Below are positions 33,038 through 41,732 of a stretch of DNA of 64,000 bases, piece after piece; the first letter of the stretch is position 1; each line of letters opens with the position of its first letter. Location: NCBI GenBank assembly GCA_937874275.1, contig CALNAU010000101.1, forward strand, positions 1-64,000, written 5' to 3'. Origin of the DNA: an uncultured Clostridia bacterium. GTDB taxonomy: Bacteria > Bacillota > Clostridia > Christensenellales > Aristaeellaceae. A model generated the notes under the pieces. The model searched no databases and was not told where the DNA came from. It was given only the letters and a program-made list of their open reading frames with translations. Made by a program: the position numbers and the translations under genes.

Positions 33038-34060
33038 ATGCGCGCACTGATAATCGGCGGCACGGGGACCATCAGCCTGAGCATATCCCGCAGGCTATTA
33101 CAACTGGGGTGGGAGCTGACGCTGCTCAACCGCGGCAGCGGCAAAAACCAGGTGCCCGAGGCCAAGCTGATACAGGCCGACATGGCCGATGAGCAGGCCG
33201 TGCGGGAGAAGCTGGCCGGCCAGCGCTTTGACGTGGTGGCGCAATTCATCGCCTACACGCCCGAGCAGGTGGAGCGCGACATCCGCCTGTTTGAGGGCAT
33301 GTGCAGCCAGTACATTTTCATCAGCACGGCGTCGGCCTATCACAAGCCGCCGCTCAGCTTCCCGGTGACGGAATCCACCCCCCTGCACAACCCCTACTGG
33401 CAGTACTCCCGCGACAAGGCGGCCTGCGAGGAGGTGCTGATGCAGGCATACCGCCAGCGCGGCTTCCCCGCCACCATCGTGCGCCCCAGCCACACCTATG
33501 GCGACCGCGGGCTACCCCTTGCCCTGCGCGGCCATAAGGGCGTCTGGCAGATTATCGACCGAATGCTCAAGCAAAAGCCCGTGGTCATCCCCGGCGACGG
33601 CACCAACCTGTGGACTGTCACCTGGTCCAAGGACTTTGCCGTGGGCTTTGTGGGCTTGATGGGCAACATCCACGCCATCGGCGAGGCCGTGCACATCACT
33701 TCCGACGAGGCGCTGCCCTGGAACCAGATTTACCGCACCGTGGCCGATATCCTGGGCCGCCCCTTCTTGCCGTGCTATGTGCCCTCCACTTTGCTGGGCC
33801 TGGTAAAGGACTCGGACTGGGAGGGCGGCCTGCTGGGGGATAAGGCCAACTGCGCCGTGTTTGACAACACCAAAGTCAAGCGCTTGGTGCCCGAGTTCCG
33901 CTGCACCACCCGCTTTGACCAAGGCGCGCGCATCTCGCTGCACAACTTCCTCACCGACCCCACCTTGCAGGTGCCCGACCCCGCCTTTGACGCCTTCTGT
34001 GACAAGGCGGTCAGCATCATGGGCACGGCCAGGGAGGCGTTTGAGGGGCTGGCGCTGTAA
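33038..34060 (+). CDS. NAD-dependent epimerase/dehydratase (extended SDR)
   Basis: A 340-residue extended short-chain dehydrogenase. The N-terminal dinucleotide motif is GGTGTISLSI. The catalytic Tyr/Lys pair is in YSRDKAACE, with the Ser/Thr partner around ISTASAY. RPSHTYG is a common substrate-side phrase. It would act on nucleotide-sugars or similar; substrate unknown. The start follows AGGAGG. It probably shares the MBL transcript and is followed by a weak terminator. Confidence 0.88.
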   Translation: MRALIIGGTGTISLSISRRLLQLGWELTLLNRGSGKNQVPEAKLIQADMADEQAVREKLAGQRFDVVAQFIAYTPEQVERDIRLFEGMCSQYIFISTASAYHKPPLSFPVTESTPLHNPYWQYSRDKAACEEVLMQAYRQRGFPATIVRPSHTYGDRGLPLALRGHKGVWQIIDRMLKQKPVVIPGDGTNLWTVTWSKDFAVGFVGLMGNIHAIGEAVHITSDEALPWNQIYRTVADILGRPFLPCYVPSTLLGLVKDSDWEGGLLGDKANCAVFDNTKVKRLVPEFRCTTRFDQGARISLHNFLTDPTLQVPDPAFDAFCDKAVSIMGTAREAFEGLAL

Positions 34061-34080
34061 TCGGATGATTTCCAAGCTTG

Positions 34081-34104
34081 ACCCGTCCCTTGGGGGCGGG
34101 TTTA
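34081..34104 (+). terminator. Weak terminator after the epimerase
   Basis: Stem ACCCGTCCC/GGGGCGGGT with one T-G wobble and 3-nt loop, followed by TTTATG; the U tract is short. Confidence 0.5.
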
Positions 34105-34129
34105 TGCTGTTTGCAGGAGGTGGAAAGCC

Positions 34130-35005
34130 ATGAAAATGAAAGAGGTGCAGGCGCAAACCGGCCTGAGCCGCAAGGCCATCGCGTACTATCAGCAAAAGGG
34201 ATTGATTGAGCCGGTGGTGGGGGAAAATGCCTACCGGGATTTTTCGCCCGAACAGGTGGAACGCCTGCGGCAGGTTGCCTTTCTGCGCGATTTGGACCTG
34301 TCGGTGGAGGAGATTGCCCGCGTGCTGACAGAAGACGGGGGCCAGGCCGCCCTGGGGGATGTGCTGCGCGAGCGGGCGCTGCGGGATGACCGGCAGCGCC
34401 GCAAACAGGCGATATTGGAACACTATGCCCGCCAGGGATACAGCGCGGAGATGCGCCGGGCGCTGGACGCCCTCCTACGGGAAGAGTCGGTGGCCCGCCG
34501 CTTTGAGCGCCTGCTGCCCGGCACCTTCGGGCAGATGGTGCTGGTTAACTTGCTGCCCTATTTGCAGCAGCCGTTGACCACCCCGGCGCAGGAGGAAGCC
34601 TTTGAGCAAATGCTTTCGGTGCTGGATGATATGCCACCGCTGACGCTGCCCAATGACCTGCGCGACTTTGTGGAACAGGCCGGGCAGGATATGCCGCTTG
34701 ACCTGATGCAGAAAACAGCGCAGCACAAGGCGGACGCCGTGCGGGATGTGGACCGCTGGCTGGAGGATAACCGGGACATGGTGGCCCAATACCTGGCTTG
34801 GCGGCAGTCGCCCGAATACGAGGCATCGCCCGCGGCACGGCTGTCGCAGGTACTCAAAGCGTATTTTGACGAGCACGGCTACTACGCGCGGGTCATTCCC
34901 CTGATGCGCCGGCTGAGCCCGGCCTATGATGCGTATGTTCGACAGATGTTGGCCGCCAATGAGCGGCTGATGGAACAGGTGCCCCAGAGCAAAGCCCTAC
35001 TGTGA
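34130..35005 (+). CDS. MerR-family transcriptional regulator
   Basis: A 291-residue regulator with a MerR winged helix at residues 1-70 (MKEVQAQTGLSRKAIAYYQQ, KGLIEPVVGENAYRDFSPEQ). A long alpha-helical C-terminal effector region of about 200 residues has no recognised ligand pocket. AAYYQQKGLI is the usual wing. Effectors of this MerR subtype are unknown. It is convergent with the YdcZ-like gene, whose end overlaps its own by 9 bp. Confidence 0.82.
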   Translation: MKMKEVQAQTGLSRKAIAYYQQKGLIEPVVGENAYRDFSPEQVERLRQVAFLRDLDLSVEEIARVLTEDGGQAALGDVLRERALRDDRQRRKQAILEHYARQGYSAEMRRALDALLREESVARRFERLLPGTFGQMVLVNLLPYLQQPLTTPAQEEAFEQMLSVLDDMPPLTLPNDLRDFVEQAGQDMPLDLMQKTAQHKADAVRDVDRWLEDNRDMVAQYLAWRQSPEYEASPAARLSQVLKAYFDEHGYYARVIPLMRRLSPAYDAYVRQMLAANERLMEQVPQSKALL

Positions 35006-35893
35006 CGCCTGTTCCGGCAGCGGCGGCGGCATGCGCCTCGCCCATGCCCTGTCCTGCCACAGGCTCAGCACCAGGCCGGCCAGCACAAACAGGCCGCCCA
35101 GCAGATTGCGCGCCGAAAAGGCGCCCGACAGCGCCATATCCAGCAACAGGCCTGCCATCACCTGGCCCACAAACAGCGCCAGGGTCATATAAAACGAGGG
35201 AATCTTGCCCACGATGAAGTTGCTCATCAGCACGATGATGACGCCCAGCGCGCCGCCCAGGTAGATGTAGAGGGGGCCGCCGGTGGATTGCGCCAGCCCG
35301 GTCATGCCGTTGCCCATCAGGGCGTAGAGGAGGGCGGTCATCAGCAGGCCCATCAGGTAGTTGAAAAATGTGCTGTTGACCACGCTGGTGCGGGCGGCCA
35401 GCTGACCGTTGAGCAGGCGGCTTAGCAGCACCGTGCCGCCCGCCAGCAGCGAGACCGCGACCGGCAGCGCGTGAAGCTCGGTGATCATGCAGACGATGCC
35501 AATCAGCGTCAGCGCGATGCCCCACAGCTTTTCCGGGCGGAAGGGGCGGCGGGGCAGGCCCAGGATGCCGTAGTGGTCAGCGGCCAGGCCGGACAGGCTC
35601 TCGCCCAGCAGGCCCAGCGCCATCATGGCGGATACGCTAATGTGGCCGAAGGCCAGGTTGTTAAATACCGTGGTCATCACCCCGATGAACCCGCCGATAT
35701 ACAGGTAAAAGGGCAGTCGCGCCACACGCGGCCCTTCTTTTTTGAGCAGCATGGCCAGCGCGATGCCCAGCGTGCCCACCAGGTGAATCACCACCAACGC
35801 AGCCAGGTGCCCGGCCCGGGCATTGAGCCCGCCGTTGAAGACCACCATGACCGATATCAGCACCCCGGCCAGCAGGGACAGCAGGTAGAGCAT
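34997..35893 (-). CDS. YdcZ/DUF606-type DMT transporter
   Basis: A 298-residue membrane protein with about ten helices in two repeats (LLSLLAGVLISVMVVFNGGL in the first, GVIIVLMSNFIVGKIPSFYM in the second), the pattern of the DUF606 (YdcZ) family of drug/metabolite-type transporters. Substrate unknown. It starts 5 bp after the thioesterase stop, with GGAG for ribosome binding, so it forms an operon with it, but I see no functional link between the two. Confidence 0.85.
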   Translation of the reverse strand: MLYLLSLLAGVLISVMVVFNGGLNARAGHLAALVVIHLVGTLGIALAMLLKKEGPRVARLPFYLYIGGFIGVMTTVFNNLAFGHISVSAMMALGLLGESLSGLAADHYGILGLPRRPFRPEKLWGIALTLIGIVCMITELHALPVAVSLLAGGTVLLSRLLNGQLAARTSVVNSTFFNYLMGLLMTALLYALMGNGMTGLAQSTGGPLYIYLGGALGVIIVLMSNFIVGKIPSFYMTLALFVGQVMAGLLLDMALSGAFSARNLLGGLFVLAGLVLSLWQDRAWARRMPPPLPEQASQ

Positions 35894-35898
35894 AGGCG

Positions 35899-36642
35899 TT
35901 ACTCCGCGGCCTGGGGCGCGAAGCCCAGCGTTCCGCCGCAATCCAGCAGCAGCTCGCCGTCCCGCTCGCACGTCATGCTGAAGCGATTGCCTGCCCGGCG
36001 CAGCGTCAGCGTCACGGGCCCGGTGGGCAATATCTGCTGCTTGTAGTTGGCCACAAAGCGGGTGATGGGCATATCGCGCAGCACATCCGCGCCCAGCAGG
36101 TCACAGGCCCAGTCGGCGCAGCGGGTGTTGTTTACGTGCTGGTTGACGTCGATGTCGGTGTAGCGCAGGTCGATGACGCGGGTAATTGCCTCCCCCTCCA
36201 CATGCTCCACCGCGCGGGGAAAGGGCACCGGCCGCGGCAGGTCGGAGGTGTTGGGCATGTTGCGGGCGATGTCCGGCACATCGGCCATGCGCTGGGTGTG
36301 GATGTTGGCCAGCGTCCACCCGCCCACACCGGTGGCCAGCAGCGTGCCGTCCTCCAACGTAAACCGGTGATAGCGCGGGTACAGCGTGCGCCGCGCGGGG
36401 CCGGGGTAGGTGGTGCAGACAATCACATCGTTCACCCGCGGCATGCGCAGGATATCCACCTCGTTGCGCGCCAGCACCCAGATGACATCCTGCTTAAGCA
36501 GGTCTTCCCGCCCGCAGCCCAGCAGCAGGGAGTGGCGTCCGGCCAGCTCCTGCATGGCGGTCATCAGCTCGCCGGGCTTCCAGTGGCCATAGCGGTCGGC
36601 ATAGCTGGAGAAGTAGAGCATCCGTTCGGTCAACACGCGCAT
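35899..36642 (-). CDS. Acyl-ACP thioesterase
   Basis: A 247-residue fatty acyl-ACP thioesterase (PF01643-type) with two hotdog repeats. The C-terminal repeat carries IDLRYTDIDVNQHVNNTRC, where Asn and His of N-x-H-x-x-N are catalytic. The N-terminal repeat has VLARNEVDILRMP and LATGVGGWTLANIHTQR. Such enzymes in anaerobes release free fatty acids from acyl carrier protein. ATG 36642 follows AGGAGG; a second ATG 42 bp upstream lacks a site. Confidence 0.9.
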   Translation of the reverse strand: MRVLTERMLYFSSYADRYGHWKPGELMTAMQELAGRHSLLLGCGREDLLKQDVIWVLARNEVDILRMPRVNDVIVCTTYPGPARRTLYPRYHRFTLEDGTLLATGVGGWTLANIHTQRMADVPDIARNMPNTSDLPRPVPFPRAVEHVEGEAITRVIDLRYTDIDVNQHVNNTRCADWACDLLGADVLRDMPITRFVANYKQQILPTGPVTLTLRRAGNRFSMTCERDGELLLDCGGTLGFAPQAAE

Positions 36643-36708
36643 GGTGGCTGCCTCCTGTGGTTGATGGTATATATCATAACGCAACCGGCGCCGAAATGTA
36701 AAACCTGA

Positions 36709-38547
36709 CTATACGCTTTGCTCCTCCACCCGCTGCGCGCGGTAGTTCTGGGCCTGGGCTTCAAATAGCTGGCGGTACAGGTTGTGCCCGCGCATCAGGT
36801 TGTGATGGCTGTCAAAGGCGGCGGCGCGCCCATCCTGCAACAGCAAAATGCGGTCGCAGAAGGTGGAGCTGCTCATCCGGTGGGAGATGAAGATGGCGGT
36901 GCGCCCGCGCGTCAGCTGGTGGAAGTGCTCGTACACCTCGCTCTCGGCCAGAGGGTCCAGCGCCGCGGTGGGCTCGTCCAGGATTACCATCTCGGCGGGC
37001 CTAAACAGGCTGCGGGCGATGGCCAGCTTTTGCCGCTGGCCGCCCGAAAAGTCCGTCGCGTCCTCCCAGATGGACTTATTCAGGCGGGTATCCAGGCCGT
37101 GGGGCAGGGCATCCACCGCCTCGGTCAGGCCAATTTCATTCAATACACCGCGCAGGCGCTGCTCATCGCCCGTGCCCTGCGTGTCGATGTTGTCGCGCAG
37201 CGAGAAGGGGAACAGCCGGAAATCCTGAAACACGCAGCTGAGTTGCTTTTGCCAGGCGGCGTAGTCATACGCCCTGATATCCAGCCCGTTATACAGGATG
37301 CGCCCCTCATCGGGCTCAAACAGGCGGCAGATGAGCTTCACGATGGTGCTCTTGCCCGCGTTGTTGAGGCCCACGATGGAGATTTTCTCCCCGGCTTTGA
37401 TTTCAAAGCTCAGCCCGTCCAGAATCACCCGGTCGGTGTTGGGGTAGCGGAAGCGCACGTTGTCAAAGGCCAGCGTGCGCATGGGCTCGGGGGCTGCGCC
37501 GCCGGGCTGCGCGGCCTCCGGCAACGCCAGGTATTGGCAAAACGGCACCAGATAGCCCACCGTCTGGATGGCAGAAAACAGCCCGGTCACCAGCTGCATA
37601 AAGGTGGCAAAGAAGTTTTCCGTCGCCAGCACCACCACCGAGAAATCGCCCAGGCTGATTTGCGGCCCCCATGTGGGGGTCAGCGTGCGCACGGCCGCGT
37701 AGCCATAGGCCATAAAGCGCATCAGCGCGGTAATAAGCGCCTGCATGGCCTCGTTGTTGCCCCGCCGCGCGTACATGCGGTGCAGCCAGACGGTGATTTC
37801 ATCGGTATAGCCGTTCACCTTGCGGCGCATCAGTTCGCTCATGCCATACAGCCGCATCTCCTTTTGAAACTCGGCCTTTGTGGCGGTGCTGGTGTAGTAG
37901 CCGTAGCGGCGGTTGACGGGAATCATCTCCTGCATAACCCGTTGCATGTAGCGCATGAAGCGGGCCGACAGCGCCATCGCCACCGCGCACAGCACCAGCA
38001 GCGCCAGCACAAACCACCAGCTGAAGGTGACCAGCAGGGCGGCCAGGCCAACCAGCGTCAGCAGCGCCTTGAGGGTGTCCAGCGCCGAGGAAAACAGTTG
38101 CATCAGCGCGCCATAGTGGGTCACGGGGAACAGCGCGCGCTCCTTGAGGTCCAGAATCTCCGGGTCTTCCAGCGTGGGGTAGGGCAGCCGCATGGTTTTT
38201 TCGGCAAACAGCATCGGGAATAGGCTCTCCATGTGGAAGTAGTGCTCCTTCTCCCGCCGGGTGAGCCACGCGTTCGCCTGCACCATGACGAACTTTGCCG
38301 CGGCGTACAGCAGCACCGCCTGCAGGAAGCGCCCTGCGTCCCAGCCCATCTGGATGCCGTCCAGCATCATCTTGGGCAGCAGCAGGTTGATGAGCGACGA
38401 GCCTGCGCCCGTCAGCGCCAGCAGGCACAGCACGGCGAAATAACCCCTGTCGTGCCGCCACAGGATGGCCAGCAGGGTTTTCACCGTCTTCCCGGCGGAT
38501 ACGGCGGGCAGGGCTCCTGCAGCCTTGTGGCTATGTTGTGTGCTCAT
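36709..38547 (-). CDS. ABC transporter, fused permease-ATPase (subunit 2)
   Basis: A 612-residue half-exporter: six membrane helices in the first half, then an ATPase with Walker A GLNNAGKST, Q-loop CVFQDFRLFP, signature DFSGGQRQK, Walker B MVILDEPTAALD and switch FISHRMSS. It overlaps the upstream ABC gene by 4 nt, so the two most likely form a heterodimeric exporter. The signature and Walker sequences look competent in both. The substrate is unknown; the family exports drugs, peptides or lipids. Confidence 0.93.
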   Translation of the reverse strand: MSTQHSHKAAGALPAVSAGKTVKTLLAILWRHDRGYFAVLCLLALTGAGSSLINLLLPKMMLDGIQMGWDAGRFLQAVLLYAAAKFVMVQANAWLTRREKEHYFHMESLFPMLFAEKTMRLPYPTLEDPEILDLKERALFPVTHYGALMQLFSSALDTLKALLTLVGLAALLVTFSWWFVLALLVLCAVAMALSARFMRYMQRVMQEMIPVNRRYGYYTSTATKAEFQKEMRLYGMSELMRRKVNGYTDEITVWLHRMYARRGNNEAMQALITALMRFMAYGYAAVRTLTPTWGPQISLGDFSVVVLATENFFATFMQLVTGLFSAIQTVGYLVPFCQYLALPEAAQPGGAAPEPMRTLAFDNVRFRYPNTDRVILDGLSFEIKAGEKISIVGLNNAGKSTIVKLICRLFEPDEGRILYNGLDIRAYDYAAWQKQLSCVFQDFRLFPFSLRDNIDTQGTGDEQRLRGVLNEIGLTEAVDALPHGLDTRLNKSIWEDATDFSGGQRQKLAIARSLFRPAEMVILDEPTAALDPLAESEVYEHFHQLTRGRTAIFISHRMSSSTFCDRILLLQDGRAAAFDSHHNLMRGHNLYRQLFEAQAQNYRAQRVEEQSV

Positions 38548-40412
38548 GCCTGCGCCTCCTGGTAGTACTTGCCCTGGGTGAGGAACATCTGCCGGTACAG
38601 CCCCGGGCGGGCAATCAGCTCCTCATGGGTGCCCTGCTGGGCCACCCTGCCGCCATCCAGCAGCACAATGCGGTCGCAAAAGCGGGTGCTGGCCAGCCTG
38701 TGGCTGATAAACAGCGCCGTGCGCCCGCGCAGCAGGCTGTCAAACTCCTGGTATATCCGCTGCTCGGCCAGGGCGTCCAGCGCCGCGGTGGGCTCGTCCA
38801 TCACCATCATGCGGGTGCCCTGCCGGTACAGCGCCCGGGCAATCATCAGCTTTTGATTTTCCCCGCCCGACAGGATGACCCCATCCTCCTCAATTACCTT
38901 GAGCATGGGGCTGTCCATGCCCTTGGGCAGGCTGCGCACCTTGTCCCACAGGCCTGCGGTTTTGAGGCAGCTTTCCACCCGCGCTCGGTCGATGCCCCGG
39001 TCGGTGGCGGCCACATTCTCCGCGATGGTGAAGGCCAGGGGCTCCACCTCCTGAAACACCACGCCAAACAGGGAGAACAGCCGCTCCTGCGGGATGGTGG
39101 CCGCTTCCACACCGTTGATGAGGATGCGCCCGCCCGTGGGCAGGTACAGCCCGCACAGCAGCTTGACCAGCGTGGTCTTGCCGGCGCCGTTGACGCCCAC
39201 CAAGGCACAGGTCTGCCCGGCGGGGATGTGGAGGTTTAGGTGCTGCAGCACCAGCGCGTCGTGCCCCGGGTAGTGGAAGGAGACATCCTCAAACGTCACC
39301 TCCACCGGCCCCTCACCCGGCACATCGCCCTCGCCCCCGCGGGATTGCAGGTCGGCGTCAATGAAATCCATCGTGTCATCCACATAGCGGGTCTCATCTT
39401 TGATGGAGGCCAGCTGGCGCGCCATCTCCTGCATGGTGCGGGCAAACAGGCTCAGCGCGGTGAGCAGCATCACCAATTGCGCCAGCGGTAGGCCGCCTGC
39501 CAGGTACCGGTGCACCAGCACCAGCGCGCCCACCAGGTCAATGGCGACCAGCGCCAGCGATTCGGGCACCGACAGCTGCACTTCCCGGCGGGTGAATACC
39601 CGGTACAAGGCGCGGTTGGCCTTCAGCAGCGGGGCAAAGGCCGCCTGAAAGCGCCCGCCCATGTCAAACAGGCGCAGGTCCTTGCCGGCGCGAAAGTCGG
39701 CTGCCTCCTGCGACAGGTTTTCCAGCTGCCGCGACAGGCGGCTCACCTGCTCCCGGCGCTCGTGCTTGTAGTGGGTCACATGGGCCTGCGCGGCATAGGT
39801 AATGGCCACGAAGGCCAGCCCGATCAGCGCGATCCACGGGCTTGTGAAGGCCAGCAGGCCGCCCAGCAGCAAGGCCGATACCAGCGTGCCGCCCAGCCTG
39901 AATATCTGGTGGTAGGTGCCCTCCAGCCCGCTGTCGTTGCTGCTGAGCGCGCGGTCCCAGCCGGCCACGTCGTCCTTGAAGCCCGGGTTTTCAAACAGGC
40001 CATAGTCCATGGTCATTTCCTGGTCCAGCGCCGCGTTGAGCAGCCGGATGCGCTGCGCGCAGAAGCTGGTGTAGTTGTAGTGGTTCAGCAGCGCGCTGGC
40101 CGCGCTCAGCACGAAGAACGCCCCGGCATACATGCCGGCTGCCAGCAGCATGCTCCGCGGCGTGGCGTCCGGGGCGTTCAACAGCCCAACCAGCGTGTGC
40201 ATCACACCTACGCCCAGCAGCGGCAGCAGACCGGCGGTCAAGGCGTATAGTATGGATGCCACCACCAGCCGCTTGTTTTTCCGCATGGGGCGGTACATGC
40301 GCGCCAGCGTGCGCGGCAGCGTGCGGGGGCGGCTGTGTAGATGCTGTTTGCGCCTGTCCTGATCCAGCAGGTCAACGGCCAGGTTGCGGCGATGGGTGGT
40401 GGTCTGGCTCAT
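38544..40412 (-). CDS. ABC transporter, fused permease-ATPase (subunit 1)
   Basis: A 622-residue half-exporter with the same layout: N-terminal six-helix membrane domain, ATPase with Walker A GVNGAGKTT, signature ILSGGENQK, Walker B MMVMDEPTAALD and ISHRLAS. The paired partner is the next gene. Its start overlaps the ArsR-type regulator by 4 nt, so regulator and pump are made from one message, which suggests self-limiting control of drug or peptide export. Confidence 0.93.
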   Translation of the reverse strand: MSQTTTHRRNLAVDLLDQDRRKQHLHSRPRTLPRTLARMYRPMRKNKRLVVASILYALTAGLLPLLGVGVMHTLVGLLNAPDATPRSMLLAAGMYAGAFFVLSAASALLNHYNYTSFCAQRIRLLNAALDQEMTMDYGLFENPGFKDDVAGWDRALSSNDSGLEGTYHQIFRLGGTLVSALLLGGLLAFTSPWIALIGLAFVAITYAAQAHVTHYKHERREQVSRLSRQLENLSQEAADFRAGKDLRLFDMGGRFQAAFAPLLKANRALYRVFTRREVQLSVPESLALVAIDLVGALVLVHRYLAGGLPLAQLVMLLTALSLFARTMQEMARQLASIKDETRYVDDTMDFIDADLQSRGGEGDVPGEGPVEVTFEDVSFHYPGHDALVLQHLNLHIPAGQTCALVGVNGAGKTTLVKLLCGLYLPTGGRILINGVEAATIPQERLFSLFGVVFQEVEPLAFTIAENVAATDRGIDRARVESCLKTAGLWDKVRSLPKGMDSPMLKVIEEDGVILSGGENQKLMIARALYRQGTRMMVMDEPTAALDALAEQRIYQEFDSLLRGRTALFISHRLASTRFCDRIVLLDGGRVAQQGTHEELIARPGLYRQMFLTQGKYYQEAQA

Positions 40413-41608
40413 AACGTTTCCTCTCTGGCTATATGTACCAGGGCGTTCAGGTCGCCCGTCAGGGCGGCCAGCTCATCCGCGTTGAGGTGGTAGTAGCTCT
40501 GCCGCCCCTGCGGCTGCACCCACACCAGCAGGGCGCCGGATAGTACGCGCAGGTGGTGGGACAGGGTGGCCGGCGTCAGGCCCAGCCGGTCGGCCATTTC
40601 CTGCACATAGCAGGGGCGTTGGGCCAGCATGCGCACAATGCCCATGCGGGTCGGGTCGGCCAGGGCCTTCAGTTGCTCCTGCGTCAACCCCTCGCGGGCG
40701 CGCTGTGCGTCCTGCAGGCGGGAGAGGTCGTCAAACAGCACGCCCACATGCATCCGCTGGCGCACCGCATGCCAGGGGGACAGCTGAATATCCAGGCCGT
40801 TATACGCAATGGCGGCGGGCCACACATGCAGCGGTGCATCCGAGGGGGCGGCGTCCTTGTCCTGGCCCATGCGCGCGAACCACTGGTAGGCCTGCTCGTC
40901 GCTGCTTTGACTATCCAGCGAGGCGGCCTTGCTCAAAAACCGGTCGGCCACCAGGGGGTAGTGGGTTCGGCAGACGGTTTCCAGCTTTGCCAGCAGCGCT
41001 GTCATACGCAGGGTCCACGCGTCCATGTCCTGAAAGAAGCGCAGCAGCGTCATGCGCTGGGCATCAGTGATTTGCACCAGGTCCACCGCCCGCATCACCT
41101 GCGCCATGGTAAATCGCGCGGGGTCGCTGACGTGATGGTATTGCGCCTGCGCCTCCTCACCCTGCAAAGAGAGATCCATCATGCCCGCCATGGCGTACAG
41201 GTGCATCAGGCAGCCCCTGATAAACAGCGGCTTGGTCAGCTGCTCGCTGCTTTCCACGTCAGTCAGCATCAGCGCGGAGGGCAGAAACGGCTCCAGCTGC
41301 GCGTCCTCGGCCATCCCGCTCAGCCTGATTTGAAACAGCGCCCCCAGCTGTGGGTCCCCTTCCAGCAGGGGGCGCGCATTGGCCCGGCAGCGGCGCAGGT
41401 AGGCGCGCACATCGGCAAACGCGGCGTCAATCTGCTCGGGCGGCAGCGTGAAGCGCTCCGCCCGGTGAATCAGGTGCGCTTCCTCCCACGCGGCGGGCGT
41501 CTCCATGCCCTCTGCCAGTATGGTGTAGTAGGAAAGCGCCAGCTGTACGGCCTCCGAAAGCGCGTGCGGCGCTTTGTGAACGATGACTTGCGGGAATGCT
41601 TTTCGCAT
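40409..41608 (-). CDS. ArsR-type regulator with large N-terminal sensor region
   Basis: A 399-residue protein whose last 90 residues are an ArsR-like winged helix (LKALADPTRMGIVRMLAQRP, GLTPATLSHHLRVLSGALLV). The first 300 residues form a mainly helical region I do not recognise, perhaps a ligand sensor. The C-terminal end overlaps the first ABC gene by 4 nt. As an autorepressor it would bind the promoter region at 41636-41672, where an ATAAC/GTTAT inverted repeat spans the -35. Confidence 0.82.
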   Translation of the reverse strand: MRKAFPQVIVHKAPHALSEAVQLALSYYTILAEGMETPAAWEEAHLIHRAERFTLPPEQIDAAFADVRAYLRRCRANARPLLEGDPQLGALFQIRLSGMAEDAQLEPFLPSALMLTDVESSEQLTKPLFIRGCLMHLYAMAGMMDLSLQGEEAQAQYHHVSDPARFTMAQVMRAVDLVQITDAQRMTLLRFFQDMDAWTLRMTALLAKLETVCRTHYPLVADRFLSKAASLDSQSSDEQAYQWFARMGQDKDAAPSDAPLHVWPAAIAYNGLDIQLSPWHAVRQRMHVGVLFDDLSRLQDAQRAREGLTQEQLKALADPTRMGIVRMLAQRPCYVQEMADRLGLTPATLSHHLRVLSGALLVWVQPQGRQSYYHLNADELAALTGDLNALVHIAREETL

Positions 41609-41635
41609 AGCAGCCTCCCAAATGTTGATGAGTAC

Positions 41636-41672
41636 ATGGTAATTGATTATTAGATAACTGTCAACATGTTAT
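41636..41672 (-). promoter_or_regulatory. Promoter and putative operator of the ArsR-ABC operon
   Basis: TTGACA (41659-41664), 17-nt spacer, TACCAT (41636-41641) on the minus strand. An inverted repeat ATAAC-N9-GTTAT (41654-41672) overlaps the -35 and is a good place for repressor binding. Confidence 0.6.
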
Positions 41673-41679
41673 ATTGGAT

Positions 41680-41712
41680 AAAAAAACGACCCCGCGGCGT
41701 GCGCAGGGTCGT
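41680..41712 (-). terminator. Intrinsic terminator of the YARHG/hydrolase operon
   Basis: Stem ACGACCC/GGGTCGT followed on the minus strand by seven T. Confidence 0.88.
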
Positions 41713-41732
41713 GATATGGGAACGTGCGATTA

